A stretch of 64,000 nt of DNA from Lysobacterales bacterium (lineage in GTDB: Bacteria; Pseudomonadota; Gammaproteobacteria; Xanthomonadales; SZUA-36). Numbering within the stretch: the stretch's first letter is position 1; every line of letters starts with the position of its first letter. Positions 53,381 to 62,595 of the stretch are shown here, one piece after another. The DNA lies in assembly GCA_013001885.1 (NCBI GenBank), contig JABDLD010000032.1:1-64000 (forward strand). The letters are read 5' to 3'. A model generated the notes under the pieces. That model was not told where the DNA came from. It made no database searches and saw only the letters and a list, made by a program, of their open reading frames with translations. A program made the position numbers and the translations under genes.

Positions 53381-55027
53381 ATGAACCAGAATAACCTGGC
53401 GCAACAACTGCAATACGCCTTTCAGCTTTTGCAGCAAGGCCAACGTGAACAAGCTGAACAGATCGGCCGCACCTTGCTTGCGCAATATCCAAACCAGCCC
53501 GACGTTTTGAATTTTCTGGGCCAGATTGAGCAAGGCCGGCACCAATTTGAAAAAGCGCTTCGCTGTTACAAGAAGGGGCTGAAAAGCGCGCCCGGTCACT
53601 TGCAACTGCTCAATAACGCAGGGTGGATGGAAAAAGAGCTGGAAAACTTTATGCAGGCGGAAAAGCTATTCCTGAAAGCTTTAAAAGTGGACTCACGCTA
53701 CTTTTACGCGCGCCAGAACCTGGCCATTCTGTACCAGGAACAACGCAAGTTTGCCAAGGCAAAACGCCTGTATCTGGAGGTCATCCGGCAACAGCCCAAC
53801 CTCGCGGATGCATTGGCCAACTTGTCCACCATTCTCGAAAAAGAGCACCAGCTGGACGAGGCGAAGTCCTACGCCGGCCGCGCAATGGAAGTCAATCCAA
53901 ATCACCGCGTTGCCCGACTGACCCTGGCAAATATTGCAACACGCAATAATGCGTTTGAGGAAGTCATCAGGCTTTTGACTCCGTTCCTTCAGCTGCCACA
54001 GCTGCATCCGATGGACCGGGCAGTGATGGCCGGCAAGTGCGCCTACGCCTATCAGGAATTGGGTGAATACGAGGCCGCTTTCAAGCTGTACCAGAATGCA
54101 AACCAGTTGCTTTATCACCACTACGAGCCCGGCATGCGCGATCCGGGCATGATTTACTCTCCGGCTGCTTTCAGGGCAATCGAAGCGGCGATTCCCGATT
54201 TCAATTTTTCCGACGTGAAGAATGAAATAAGGGAGCCGGTCTTCTTAATCGGCTTTCCACGCTCCGGAACGACTTTGCTCGACCAGATCCTGTTTTCACA
54301 TTCTCAAATTACGGTGCTGGAAGAAAAGCCCAATCTGGTTGACGCTTTTACCGAATTTCCTGCAACCGAGCAGGGATTGAACGCACTGAAAAATGCCAGC
54401 GAGGCCAAATTGAGAAGATTGCGCAGTTCATACTGGGCAAACGTCAAACGGGAAACGGGCGCAAACAAGCTGTCCCCGATCGTTGTCGACAAACTGCCTC
54501 TCAATGTGTTCGCCCTGTTGCACATCAACAAAATTTTTCCCGGCGCTAAAATCATCGTCGCCCTTCGCGATCCAAGAGATTGCGTGTTCAGCAGTTACCA
54601 GCAAAAGTTCGGAATGAACGCGGCCATGTTCCAGATGCTGAAACTCCATACTGCCGCAGTCTTTTACGACCAAGTGATGAACATCATTATGGGGATTGAT
54701 GCTGCACAAGCGTTCTCAATGCACTTCATAAAGTATGAAGAGGTGATTAAAAATTTCCGGCGTGAAGTGCAAAGGCTGGTCGATTTTCTCGACCTGGAAT
54801 GGGAAGACAGTTTGCTCGAATACCAGGCCACCGCAAAAACCCGCGACGTGACGACCCCCAGCGCCTCGCAGGTTATTCAACCGCTGTACGCTTCTTCGAT
54901 TGGTAAGTGGAAACACTACCGGTCGTGGATCGGGGACAGTTTTGAGCCGTTGGAAAAATGGGTAGAAATGTGGGGCTATCCTGCATCGCAAATTTCCGAT
55001 TCGGGTGTTGGCCATTCCCGAATTTGA
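53381..55027 (+). CDS. TPR-containing sulfotransferase family protein
   Basis: ATG 53381 gives 548 residues. The N-terminal 250 residues are TPR repeats (for example LNFLGQIEQGRHQFEKALRCYKKGLKSAPGH). The C-terminal sulfotransferase domain begins PVFLIGFPRSGTTLLDQIL (the PAPS 5'-phosphosulfate loop), followed by VLEEKPNLVDAF and the 3'-phosphate loop region ALRDPRDCVFSSYQQKF. The core residues for PAPS binding are present. The acceptor is unknown; TPR-sulfotransferases in bacteria act on peptides, lipids or glycans by family. It is the first of three plus-strand genes with radical SAM and methyltransferase genes. Confidence 0.9.
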   Translation: MNQNNLAQQLQYAFQLLQQGQREQAEQIGRTLLAQYPNQPDVLNFLGQIEQGRHQFEKALRCYKKGLKSAPGHLQLLNNAGWMEKELENFMQAEKLFLKALKVDSRYFYARQNLAILYQEQRKFAKAKRLYLEVIRQQPNLADALANLSTILEKEHQLDEAKSYAGRAMEVNPNHRVARLTLANIATRNNAFEEVIRLLTPFLQLPQLHPMDRAVMAGKCAYAYQELGEYEAAFKLYQNANQLLYHHYEPGMRDPGMIYSPAAFRAIEAAIPDFNFSDVKNEIREPVFLIGFPRSGTTLLDQILFSHSQITVLEEKPNLVDAFTEFPATEQGLNALKNASEAKLRRLRSSYWANVKRETGANKLSPIVVDKLPLNVFALLHINKIFPGAKIIVALRDPRDCVFSSYQQKFGMNAAMFQMLKLHTAAVFYDQVMNIIMGIDAAQAFSMHFIKYEEVIKNFRREVQRLVDFLDLEWEDSLLEYQATAKTRDVTTPSASQVIQPLYASSIGKWKHYRSWIGDSFEPLEKWVEMWGYPASQISDSGVGHSRI

Positions 55028-55096
55028 AGCTGGACACCGGGAACGGCTCTCACCCACAATAGCGGCTGTTCAATCGCGCATGAATCGGAACTCGAA

Positions 55097-57676
55097 TTGA
55101 GGCAACAGTTTTTAAGGCCAAATCCTGACATCACAGTCCTGCATCGGGACGGCATAATCATGGCCGGCCAGATCTCGCGTTCTCAGCCCACGAAATTGCT
55201 GGAATACGATCTTCTGTTGCTCGAGTTGTTTGCGAACGGAGCAAAGGTAGGGGATGTTGTCAAAGAGCTCAACTATGGGGCAAGCCGGCAAGTAATTGCG
55301 GCCTTCCCGAGCGCTGAAGCCCCGAGGGCGCGGATCACGACACTGCTCCGCACACACGTGCTGATCCCGTGCCAGGATGGTTCCTCACAGTCAATTGAAT
55401 CAGAGCAGCCCGTTCAGCGGCTGCAAGATTGCACCCGGCCAATGGCACTCAATCCAGCCTGCCGGTTGCGCATCGGGGCCAATATTGCATTACAGCCAGA
55501 CGGCTCGGCGTTTCGGGTGTGGAGCGCGGAAAATCGACGTTACATAAACCTGGACCTGCGCTTGCAACTGCTTCTATTCTCCTTTCGCAAAGAGACGCCC
55601 GTCAGCCGGGTGCTCGAAGAAAAAGGCCCGCTGGCAGGCGAAGATGACTGCGGCAAGGGTATCCAGTGGCTTTACGATCTCGGCCTGCTGTACTCAATCG
55701 AGGATCGGCCGCAAATGCTGGTCAAAAAACCCGCTCAGGACAAGCCTTCTGAGTCAGGGTTTGCGTTAAGGGGTTCAGGACCTCGCTGGCAGGACCTGGA
55801 ACCGGACGGCCGAATTCCCGTTTACTTCACGCCGCATATGGAAAACCACTATCCGTTGGCCCTGGGAATGATCGCTGCGGCGATAGCAGATTTCAACGAA
55901 GGAGAATTGCTGAAAAAATTTCAGCTGTTACCCATATCGTTTCTGACTCCACAGCAATTGATTGACGGGCCACACCGAAAATTCGGCCCGGGCATCTGGC
56001 TGTTCTCTAACTACATGTGGTCGCTGGACGTCAATCTGCAGATCTCCGCCATGCTCAAAGCCAGGGATCATAACAGTCTGACCCTGCACGGAGGGCCGAG
56101 CACACCCGGCTATCCAGGCGCTTGCGCGGAGTTCATGGGAAAAAATCCTTCGGTGGACATTGCCGTGCACGGCGAGGGCGAGGTTTCAGTAGTAGAGATT
56201 CTGCAGTGCATTGAGCGTGGTCCGGACGGCCGCTTGCATTACGATGTCGAGCGTTTGAAAAAAGTGACAGGGCTGACCTTCAGAGACACTGGTCAAACCG
56301 GCCTACCGCTGGTGACCACCGAAAAACGGACGCGGCTCAAAGAACCTGACAGCGTGCCTTCCCCATACCTGACCGGCGTGTTCGATTCGTACGATGGCCG
56401 TGTCGAAGCAGCCATCATCGAATCCAACCGGGGATGCCCCTTCGGCTGCACTTTCTGTGACTGGGGATCAGCGACCCGACAGAAAGTGCGCAAGATAGGT
56501 CTTGACCGGGTCAAGCAGGAAATCGACTGGATTGGAAGGAACCGGGTTCGGGTCATCTGGATTGCGGACGCCAACTTCGGCATGTATGACCGCGACATCG
56601 AGCTGTCTGAATTCATCGTGGAAACCAAGCAAAAATACGGGTTCCCTCAAGAAGTAGTCGTCAACTACACCAAGAACACGACCCGCAGACTGCTGGAGAT
56701 CATCAAGGCTCTCTCGGCCGGAGGCATCATCAGCCAGGGCATTATTTCTATTCAGACGACGGATCCGGCCACCCTTGAAGTGATCAACCGCCGCAATATC
56801 AAGACCGAAAAATATGACGAACTGACACAGGTTTTTGCCGACTCCAACTTGCCGCTGTCCACCGACCTGATGACGGGCTTACCCGGCATTACGCCGGAAG
56901 CATTCGACCGGGACCTGCAGCGTTATTTTGACTCCGACGTTACGACCAAGGCTTACCCGACGCAATTATTGCCCAACAGCCCGATGGCAGACCCGGAGTA
57001 CATGGAGAAATACAAGATTCGGGTGGACAAGGACGGTTTCGTCATTTCCTGCCACAGCTTCAACGAGGCTGAAATGGCCGGGATGAACGCCATTTACGGG
57101 TTCTTCACCGTTGCTGACGGCTATTCCGTGCTGCGCTACGTGTTGCGCTACCTGCAGTGGGAGCACGGAATTCCGGCGCTGGAGTATTTACATCATCTGC
57201 TGGATGAAACAAATTCCCACCCGGATAAGTACCCTCTCATCACCTGGGTTGCCAGGACTTTCATGCTGGCCAAGTTCATGCCAGGCGGCTGGAAGGCTTT
57301 CTACGACCAGGTGGCAGCGTTTACGCAGGACCGTTACCAGATCGAGCGTGATCAGGCTTTCGACACGGTATTGCTGGTCAACGAACTGGCCATGCCCGAC
57401 GACAGCCTGCGTTATCCGCTGCGTCGAGACCTGCCGCATGACTTTGTTGCCTGGTTCGAAGACCATGCGCCGCGGGGCGCGTCGCAGGTGAAACGCCTGG
57501 GAACCTATCCGCCGGGTGTGTTCGAGGTGGATGATCCGCATTCGATGTCCAGCATTGACATGGATTATATTCAATACGACTCCCACCAGCTTTTTTGGGA
57601 GCTGCGCTCTTCCATTGCGCGTCCTGCATCGGTTTCGGATGTGAAGGAACTGGCGCAACGGCGTTTGGCCGGATAA
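55097..57676 (+). CDS. B12-type radical SAM protein with two PqqD-like N-terminal modules
   Basis: From TTG 55097 this is 859 residues; ATG 55160 is an alternative start but would cut the first module. Two similar modules occupy about 5-60 (RPNPDITVLHRDG, then LLLLELFANGAKVGDVVKEL) and about 120-190 (LNPACRLRIGANIAL, then LLLFSFRKETPVSRVLEEKG). Both resemble PqqD/RRE winged helices used to bind peptide leaders. A Rossmann-like B12-binding region follows at about 245-375 (NHYPLALGMIAAAI, HGGPSTPGYPGACAEFMG), without the standard DxHxxG. The radical SAM motif CPFGCTFC (Cys447, 451, 454) is followed by DWG. The natural substrate is unknown. No precursor peptide gene is seen beside it. Confidence 0.82.
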   Translation: MRQQFLRPNPDITVLHRDGIIMAGQISRSQPTKLLEYDLLLLELFANGAKVGDVVKELNYGASRQVIAAFPSAEAPRARITTLLRTHVLIPCQDGSSQSIESEQPVQRLQDCTRPMALNPACRLRIGANIALQPDGSAFRVWSAENRRYINLDLRLQLLLFSFRKETPVSRVLEEKGPLAGEDDCGKGIQWLYDLGLLYSIEDRPQMLVKKPAQDKPSESGFALRGSGPRWQDLEPDGRIPVYFTPHMENHYPLALGMIAAAIADFNEGELLKKFQLLPISFLTPQQLIDGPHRKFGPGIWLFSNYMWSLDVNLQISAMLKARDHNSLTLHGGPSTPGYPGACAEFMGKNPSVDIAVHGEGEVSVVEILQCIERGPDGRLHYDVERLKKVTGLTFRDTGQTGLPLVTTEKRTRLKEPDSVPSPYLTGVFDSYDGRVEAAIIESNRGCPFGCTFCDWGSATRQKVRKIGLDRVKQEIDWIGRNRVRVIWIADANFGMYDRDIELSEFIVETKQKYGFPQEVVVNYTKNTTRRLLEIIKALSAGGIISQGIISIQTTDPATLEVINRRNIKTEKYDELTQVFADSNLPLSTDLMTGLPGITPEAFDRDLQRYFDSDVTTKAYPTQLLPNSPMADPEYMEKYKIRVDKDGFVISCHSFNEAEMAGMNAIYGFFTVADGYSVLRYVLRYLQWEHGIPALEYLHHLLDETNSHPDKYPLITWVARTFMLAKFMPGGWKAFYDQVAAFTQDRYQIERDQAFDTVLLVNELAMPDDSLRYPLRRDLPHDFVAWFEDHAPRGASQVKRLGTYPPGVFEVDDPHSMSSIDMDYIQYDSHQLFWELRSSIARPASVSDVKELAQRRLAG

Positions 57677-57704
57677 ACGTCACTGCACAGAGGTCGAAAA
57701 GCAA

Positions 57705-58676
57705 ATGCATTCCCTGGGAAAAGACGCAATCGTTCACTGGACCGCCTATTGGCAATTCGAGTCCAAGGCCAGTGGCCCCCAACGCCCTTTATTGGACTTG
57801 ATCATAGAACCCGTATGGTTTGAATTCACCGATGTGCTGGCCGACGGCGCGAAGGTTCTGGATGTGGCAACCGGAAACGGCCCGGTTGCCCTGAGCTGCG
57901 CGCAGAGGGCTCGCGCGAACCGAAAGCGTCTGCACATTGATGCAGTAGATGCAGCTGGAATCAGCCCTCCGAACCAGCTTCCGTATTCAGACGGCCATTT
58001 GCCCACGGTGAAATTTCAAGGCGGCATCTGGCTGGAGGAATTGCCTTTTCAAAACGATGAATTCGACGGTGTCATGTCTCAGTACGGGTTTGAATATGCC
58101 GATGAGCAACAAGCCGTCGCCGAAGTCTCGCGGGTGCTGGCACCCGGCGGGCGCTTGCGGCTTGTCATTCATGCGCGCGACGGCGCCGTCTGGAAAGATA
58201 TCGGCGACCGGAACAGGAGGCTAAATGCCGTCATGGCCGACGATGGTGCGGTGAACCTGGTTCGTACCTTGGTTCAGGCCCAGCAGAAGGGCGATGCTAA
58301 ATTGTTTGAGAGTAAACTGAAGCATCTTTCCAGTGCAGTCAAAGACGCCGAAAAACTCGCTGTCGATGCGCCTCCAGACGATTCTGCGGTGTTTTATTCC
58401 AGGGAATTTCTGTACGTTTTTATGAACAGGCAGCAATACAAAATATCTGAGCTGCTGCAATCACTGGAAGACGGCTGGAAACACGCTGTCGGCACGAGTT
58501 CGCGCTATGAGCAAATGCTTCAAGTTGCAAAATCTGCTGAAGAAATGTCCGGGCTTTGCGAAAACCTAAAAGCGGCTGGGCTGGCGATTGCCGCAGTACG
58601 CCAGATTTGCGATCCGGCCAACGGGGCTCAAATCGCCTGGCAGCTGGATGCCGTAAAGCCCTCGAGCGCAGGGTAG
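57705..58676 (+). CDS. Class I SAM-dependent methyltransferase
   Basis: The 323-residue protein has the class I SAM loop VLDVATGNGPVALSCA at about 48-63, and DEFDGVMSQYGFEYADEQQAVAEVSRVLAPGGRLRLVIHARDG at about 118-160, which covers motifs post-I to III with the acidic SAM-binding end. The C-terminal 120 residues are helical and probably bind the acceptor. Start ATG 57705 is 28 bases after the radical SAM stop. The acceptor is unknown. Context suggests it methylates the product of the upstream enzymes. Confidence 0.87.
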   Translation: MHSLGKDAIVHWTAYWQFESKASGPQRPLLDLIIEPVWFEFTDVLADGAKVLDVATGNGPVALSCAQRARANRKRLHIDAVDAAGISPPNQLPYSDGHLPTVKFQGGIWLEELPFQNDEFDGVMSQYGFEYADEQQAVAEVSRVLAPGGRLRLVIHARDGAVWKDIGDRNRRLNAVMADDGAVNLVRTLVQAQQKGDAKLFESKLKHLSSAVKDAEKLAVDAPPDDSAVFYSREFLYVFMNRQQYKISELLQSLEDGWKHAVGTSSRYEQMLQVAKSAEEMSGLCENLKAAGLAIAAVRQICDPANGAQIAWQLDAVKPSSAG

Positions 58677-58823
58677 CGTTCAACCGCTTTGCGCCGTTCC
58701 TGAAGCGGGGATTTTCGATACTGCCTGCGGTGCCGATTAACCACAGCAAAATCCCAGCGTACCCTGTGCCATGCGATCCCTGACCGAAGCACGATGATCT
58801 CGACCGCGCAATAGCGGCCCCAA

Positions 58824-58839
58824 TTGACTTCAGTCAATC
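58824..58839. promoter_or_regulatory. 16-bp perfect dyad upstream of the PEPCK gene
   Basis: ATTGACT-TC-AGTCAAT is a perfect 7-bp inverted repeat with a 2-base centre, 60 bases before the pckG ATG in a 223-base gap. It may be an operator for a dimeric regulator of gluconeogenesis. The regulator is not identified. Confidence 0.4.
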
Positions 58840-58899
58840 TTCCTGTAGTGTTGAATGTTTACGCTCTTATTTCTGTCATCAACGCGAGATTCAAATCCC

Positions 58900-60747
58900 A
58901 TGACAATTCCAGAAGTCGTTCGACATGAAGCACTGAAAAGCTGGATTTCGGAGGCGGCCGATCTGGTCAAGCCCGACGAGGTCGTCTGGTGTGACGGTTC
59001 CGAGGAAGAATATGACCGGATGTGCGAGGCGCTGGTCGAGGCCGGCACGTTCATTCCGCTAAATCCCGAGCTTCGCCCGAACAGTTTCCTGGCGCGTTCC
59101 GATCCGAGCGACGTCGCGCGGGTAGAGGATCGCACCTATATTTGCAGCCTGAACAAACAGGATGCGGGCCCGACCAACAACTGGATGAATCCGCGCGAGA
59201 TGAAGAATATTCTCAACGGCCTGTTCGACGGCGCCATGCGCGGCAGGACCATGTATGTCATTCCGTTCAGCATGGGCCCCCTGGGATCTCCGATCGCCCA
59301 GATAGGTATCCAGATCACGGATTCCCCTTACGTGGTCGCGAACATGAAGATCATGACCCGCATGGGCTTTCCCGTTTACGACGTGCTGGGCGAGGATGGA
59401 GAGTTCATTCCCTGCATGCATACCGTTGGCGCGCCTCTCGAGGCCGGCCAGGAGGATGTTTCGTGGCCCTGCAATCCGGACGTGAAGTACATCGTGCATT
59501 TTCCGGAGGAGCGTGCCATCTGGTCGTACGGCAGCGGTTACGGCGGCAATGCGCTACTGGGCAAAAAATGCCTGGCTCTGCGTATCGCCTCCACCATGGC
59601 CCGCGACGAGGGCTGGCTGGCCGAGCATATGCTTATCATGGGCGTAGAAGAGCCCAGCGGCCAGAAGACCTACCTGGGTGCGGCCTTTCCCAGCGCCTGC
59701 GGCAAAACCAACTTCGCAATGATCGTGCCGCCAAAGCACTTCCGGGAAAAGGGCTGGAGAGTCACGACGGTCGGCGATGACATCGCCTGGATCAAGCCCG
59801 GGGATGACGGCAGGCTGTATGCAATCAATCCTGAGGCTGGCTACTTCGGAGTGGCGCCAGGAACCTCCTATGAGACCAACCCGAGCGCCATGGAGTCCAT
59901 CAAGGAGAATTCGATCTTCACCAATGTCGCGCTCACCGATGAGGGCGATGTGTGGTGGGAAGGCATGGACGGCGATCTGCCGGCGCACGCCATCGACTGG
60001 CGCGGAAATGACTGGACGCCCGATAGCGAGACCCCGGCGGCTCACCCCAATGCGCGATTCACCGCGCCGGCTTCGCAGAACCCGGTGATCGATGAGGCCT
60101 GGGATGATCCGGTCGGTGTGCCCATCAAGGCCTTCGTTTTCGGCGGCCGCCGCTCGAATACCATCCCGCTGGTTTTCCAGGCTTTCAACTGGTCCTACGG
60201 CGTGTACCTGGCGGCGACCATGGGTTCGGAGACCACGGCAGCAGCATTCGGGCAGCAGGGCGTGGTCCGGCGGGATCCCTTTGCGATGCTGCCTTTCGCC
60301 GGCTATCACATGGCCGATTATTTCAACCACTGGCTGCACTTCGGCCGAAATATCAAGGACCCGCCGCGAATTTTTGGTGTCAACTGGTTCCGGCGCGATG
60401 AGAACGGCAAGTTCGTCTGGCCGGGATTTGGCGAAAACATGCGAATACTGGAGTGGATCGTGAACCGGGCGCACGTCCGGGCCATGGGCGTGGAAAGTCC
60501 TATCGGCTGGATGCCCCGCTACTCGGATATTACCTGGGACGGCCTGGAAGAATTCACGAAAGCCGACTTCAAAACGGCGATGTCCATAGACAAGGACGAC
60601 TGGGATGCTGAACTGCTCCAGCACGACGAGCTGTTCATCCGTCTTTATGACCGTATTCCAAAGGAAATGCTGGCGATCAAGGAGTTGACGCTCTCGGCGA
60701 TGTGGCGCTCGCCGGATCAGTGGGAAATGGAGCCTGACCCGACCTGA
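58900..60747 (+). CDS. pckG: Phosphoenolpyruvate carboxykinase (GTP)
   Basis: The 615-residue enzyme converts oxaloacetate and GTP to phosphoenolpyruvate in gluconeogenesis. Conserved sites are [33 protein letters not shown], the kinase P-loop [21 protein letters not shown] and the GTP-specific [20 protein letters not shown]. The start at ATG 58900 ([15 protein letters not shown]) is chosen by alignment; an in-frame frame from 58855 is not needed. The GTP form is used instead of the ATP form found in many Enterobacteria. It works with isocitrate lyase elsewhere in the window in growth on C2 compounds. Confidence 0.96.
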   Translation: MTIPEVVRHEALKSWISEAADLVKPDEVVWCDGSEEEYDRMCEALVEAGTFIPLNPELRPNSFLARSDPSDVARVEDRTYICSLNKQDAGPTNNWMNPREMKNILNGLFDGAMRGRTMYVIPFSMGPLGSPIAQIGIQITDSPYVVANMKIMTRMGFPVYDVLGEDGEFIPCMHTVGAPLEAGQEDVSWPCNPDVKYIVHFPEERAIWSYGSGYGGNALLGKKCLALRIASTMARDEGWLAEHMLIMGVEEPSGQKTYLGAAFPSACGKTNFAMIVPPKHFREKGWRVTTVGDDIAWIKPGDDGRLYAINPEAGYFGVAPGTSYETNPSAMESIKENSIFTNVALTDEGDVWWEGMDGDLPAHAIDWRGNDWTPDSETPAAHPNARFTAPASQNPVIDEAWDDPVGVPIKAFVFGGRRSNTIPLVFQAFNWSYGVYLAATMGSETTAAAFGQQGVVRRDPFAMLPFAGYHMADYFNHWLHFGRNIKDPPRIFGVNWFRRDENGKFVWPGFGENMRILEWIVNRAHVRAMGVESPIGWMPRYSDITWDGLEEFTKADFKTAMSIDKDDWDAELLQHDELFIRLYDRIPKEMLAIKELTLSAMWRSPDQWEMEPDPT

Positions 60748-60871
60748 TCAGCTCGATCGGTTTATTGTCAGAATCAGCCATTTTGTCTTTTCCTGTGCTG
60801 CAGGAATCGTGAGTTGCTTTGTTCTCTCGTTTTCCTGTTGGCCGTGACTGGCCGATGCGATAGACAAGTAA

Positions 60872-60888
60872 ATGAGTCGTTAACTCAT
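60872..60888. repeat. Small inverted repeat in the pckG-TM2 gap
   Basis: ATGAGT-CGTTA-ACTCAT, a 6-bp stem with a 5-base loop, is in the 185-base gap between two convergent genes. There is no T-run. It may be a minor terminator or chance; the rest of the gap shows no gene. Confidence 0.2.
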
Positions 60889-60932
60889 CTGAATATTTGA
60901 ATATCTACCCGGGTGTTTCGGTGCGCCGCTCA

Positions 60933-62390
60933 TCATGGTGCACTCTGGACCAGGCTGAAATGATCGTCGATGAGCTTATGGCAGGAATCCGGCTGGATGC
61001 CGCTAAATTCATCCCGTACGGTTTTCGGAATCTGATCGTTGAATACATGGTAAACCCGCCCGTTCGAATCAGCGATCGAAAGCATTCGATAAGACGATTC
61101 CTTGCCGGCCTGATTGGCTTGAGTCGATTTTTCAGAACCTTCAACGGATGATCCTCCGGCGTGAAGCGAGCAGGGACCCCCTTCCGCCTTGTACCCCACT
61201 CCCAGAAAGGTCGACCCATTGATGATCTCAAAGGCCTCGATCTCATCGCCCTGGGCGATACCCGCCAGACTCTCACGCAGTTGCGCAGTGTAGTCGTCCG
61301 TTTCAAAGCGAGTGTAATAGTGCAGAAAGGCAGAAAGTTTCTGTTTGAGGTTCTCGCGAAATTCAGGGCTTTCCATGCGCGATTCGAGATATATCCCGGA
61401 CATCACGGAGGGTGTGTCATCTTCCTTTTCATGCAGGCTGGCCAGAAACAAGAAAAACATTGATACAAGAAGGGCCGCGACCGTCAATGCCTGCAAACGA
61501 TGTCGTTTACCCGAGAGGCTGTAACGGAATGAGAGCGTCGTGAGCGGCACGAGGATGATCAACACCCCAATCGAGACGACGATACCAAGAACAATAAAAT
61601 CCTCAAGGGCATCAGAGGGGCCAAGATAAGGTGGATAAATCGAGTCATAGGAGACCACCGTTTCGATGGCAATGACGAAAAGCACAAAAAGAATGATTTT
61701 CCAGTAAGGCGGATTCTTTCTGAAAATGTGAAGGAAGGACTGCAGCACCTTGGGTTCGTTATCCCAGTAGTACTGTCTCAGTTCCCCGACCCGATCAAGC
61801 GCAGTGTCCAGGCCCGGTATTTCTCCCAGCGTGGGATGACGTGTGACGATCTTGTCCAGCGAGCCGATCAGGCCGGTCGCCAGCAGGATAGCGATTGGAA
61901 TCACGACCAGTTCATAAACCCCCAAAAACACCGCAAGCGATGCTGCCAGGGCCGGAAGGAGTATAAAGGCCGCGACGCGCAAAGGCGTGGTCAGAATATA
62001 TCCGATATTATCGGGTTCATGCCGGGCCCAGGGCGCCACCGACTCGTCCCCTTCGGGCTCGATAAATCGCTCTGGGCGCTCCTTGAACTGGGTTTCCAGA
62101 ACCGCGTTCCGCTTCCGGACCATGTATGGAATGAAGGCGGCGTCGATGAGTGCGAAGACGCCCAGCAAGGCCATCAGCTCCAGAACGAATCCGCCGGTCA
62201 TCACCGTCATCAGCATCAGGAAATAAATCAGGGCGGTGAACCATCTGCCGACGTACCAGCGATGCGCACCGAAAAGTCCGGCTGCAAGCCATAGCAAGTA
62301 AGCTGTCCTGACCGACTTTGGTTTGGGAGCTTGGCTGATACCTGTTGAAGCCGGGTCTGTCGATTCTGTGGTTACCGGATCTTCATTCAT
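60933..62390 (-). CDS. TM2-domain membrane protein of unknown function
   Basis: Start ATG 62390 gives 485 residues. The TM2 domain is at about 27-80: SVRTAYLLWLAAGLFGAHRWYVGRWFTALIYFLML, with GxFGxHRxY as its signature. Two more helices lie near 145-185, and two near 240-260 and 275-300. A large C-terminal region (about 310-485) is mostly soluble and contains SAFLHYYTRFETDDYTAQL and IEAFEIINGSTFLGVGYKAEGG. No enzymatic motif is recognised. A longer frame from 62534 has no merit. It is convergent with pckG. Confidence 0.78.
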   Translation of the reverse strand: MNEDPVTTESTDPASTGISQAPKPKSVRTAYLLWLAAGLFGAHRWYVGRWFTALIYFLMLMTVMTGGFVLELMALLGVFALIDAAFIPYMVRKRNAVLETQFKERPERFIEPEGDESVAPWARHEPDNIGYILTTPLRVAAFILLPALAASLAVFLGVYELVVIPIAILLATGLIGSLDKIVTRHPTLGEIPGLDTALDRVGELRQYYWDNEPKVLQSFLHIFRKNPPYWKIILFVLFVIAIETVVSYDSIYPPYLGPSDALEDFIVLGIVVSIGVLIILVPLTTLSFRYSLSGKRHRLQALTVAALLVSMFFLFLASLHEKEDDTPSVMSGIYLESRMESPEFRENLKQKLSAFLHYYTRFETDDYTAQLRESLAGIAQGDEIEAFEIINGSTFLGVGYKAEGGPCSLHAGGSSVEGSEKSTQANQAGKESSYRMLSIADSNGRVYHVFNDQIPKTVRDEFSGIQPDSCHKLIDDHFSLVQSAP

Positions 62391-62550
62391 TGTGGTCTCT
62401 GCAGTTTTTGCATAAAACCGGCAGTCTAAGCCACCCGTCCGCCCAGTCAAAGGCCGATTTGCAGTGTAAATTCCGGGGAATGCCTGAACCGGCCGAGTTG
62501 GCAATGATGGCGACTCGCCTTCTGACGGCCACACGATCGCTACCCATAAA

Positions 62551-62576
62551 GGGGCCAGAGCCCTTTTCTGGACCCC
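62551..62576. repeat. GGGGCCAGAG hairpin repeat (pair with 63581)
   Basis: GGGGCCAGA ... TCTGGACCCC forms an imperfect hairpin 20 bases past the nitronate monooxygenase stop. A related GGGGTCAGAG is at 63581-63590, just upstream of that gene. The two flank the gene in the same orientation. Similar GGGG(C/T)CAGA elements occur in Gammaproteobacteria as REP-like dispersed repeats (known from memory of such genomes). It may also serve as a terminator. Confidence 0.45.
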
Positions 62577-62595
62577 ATGTCTGAATTACCTTCAG

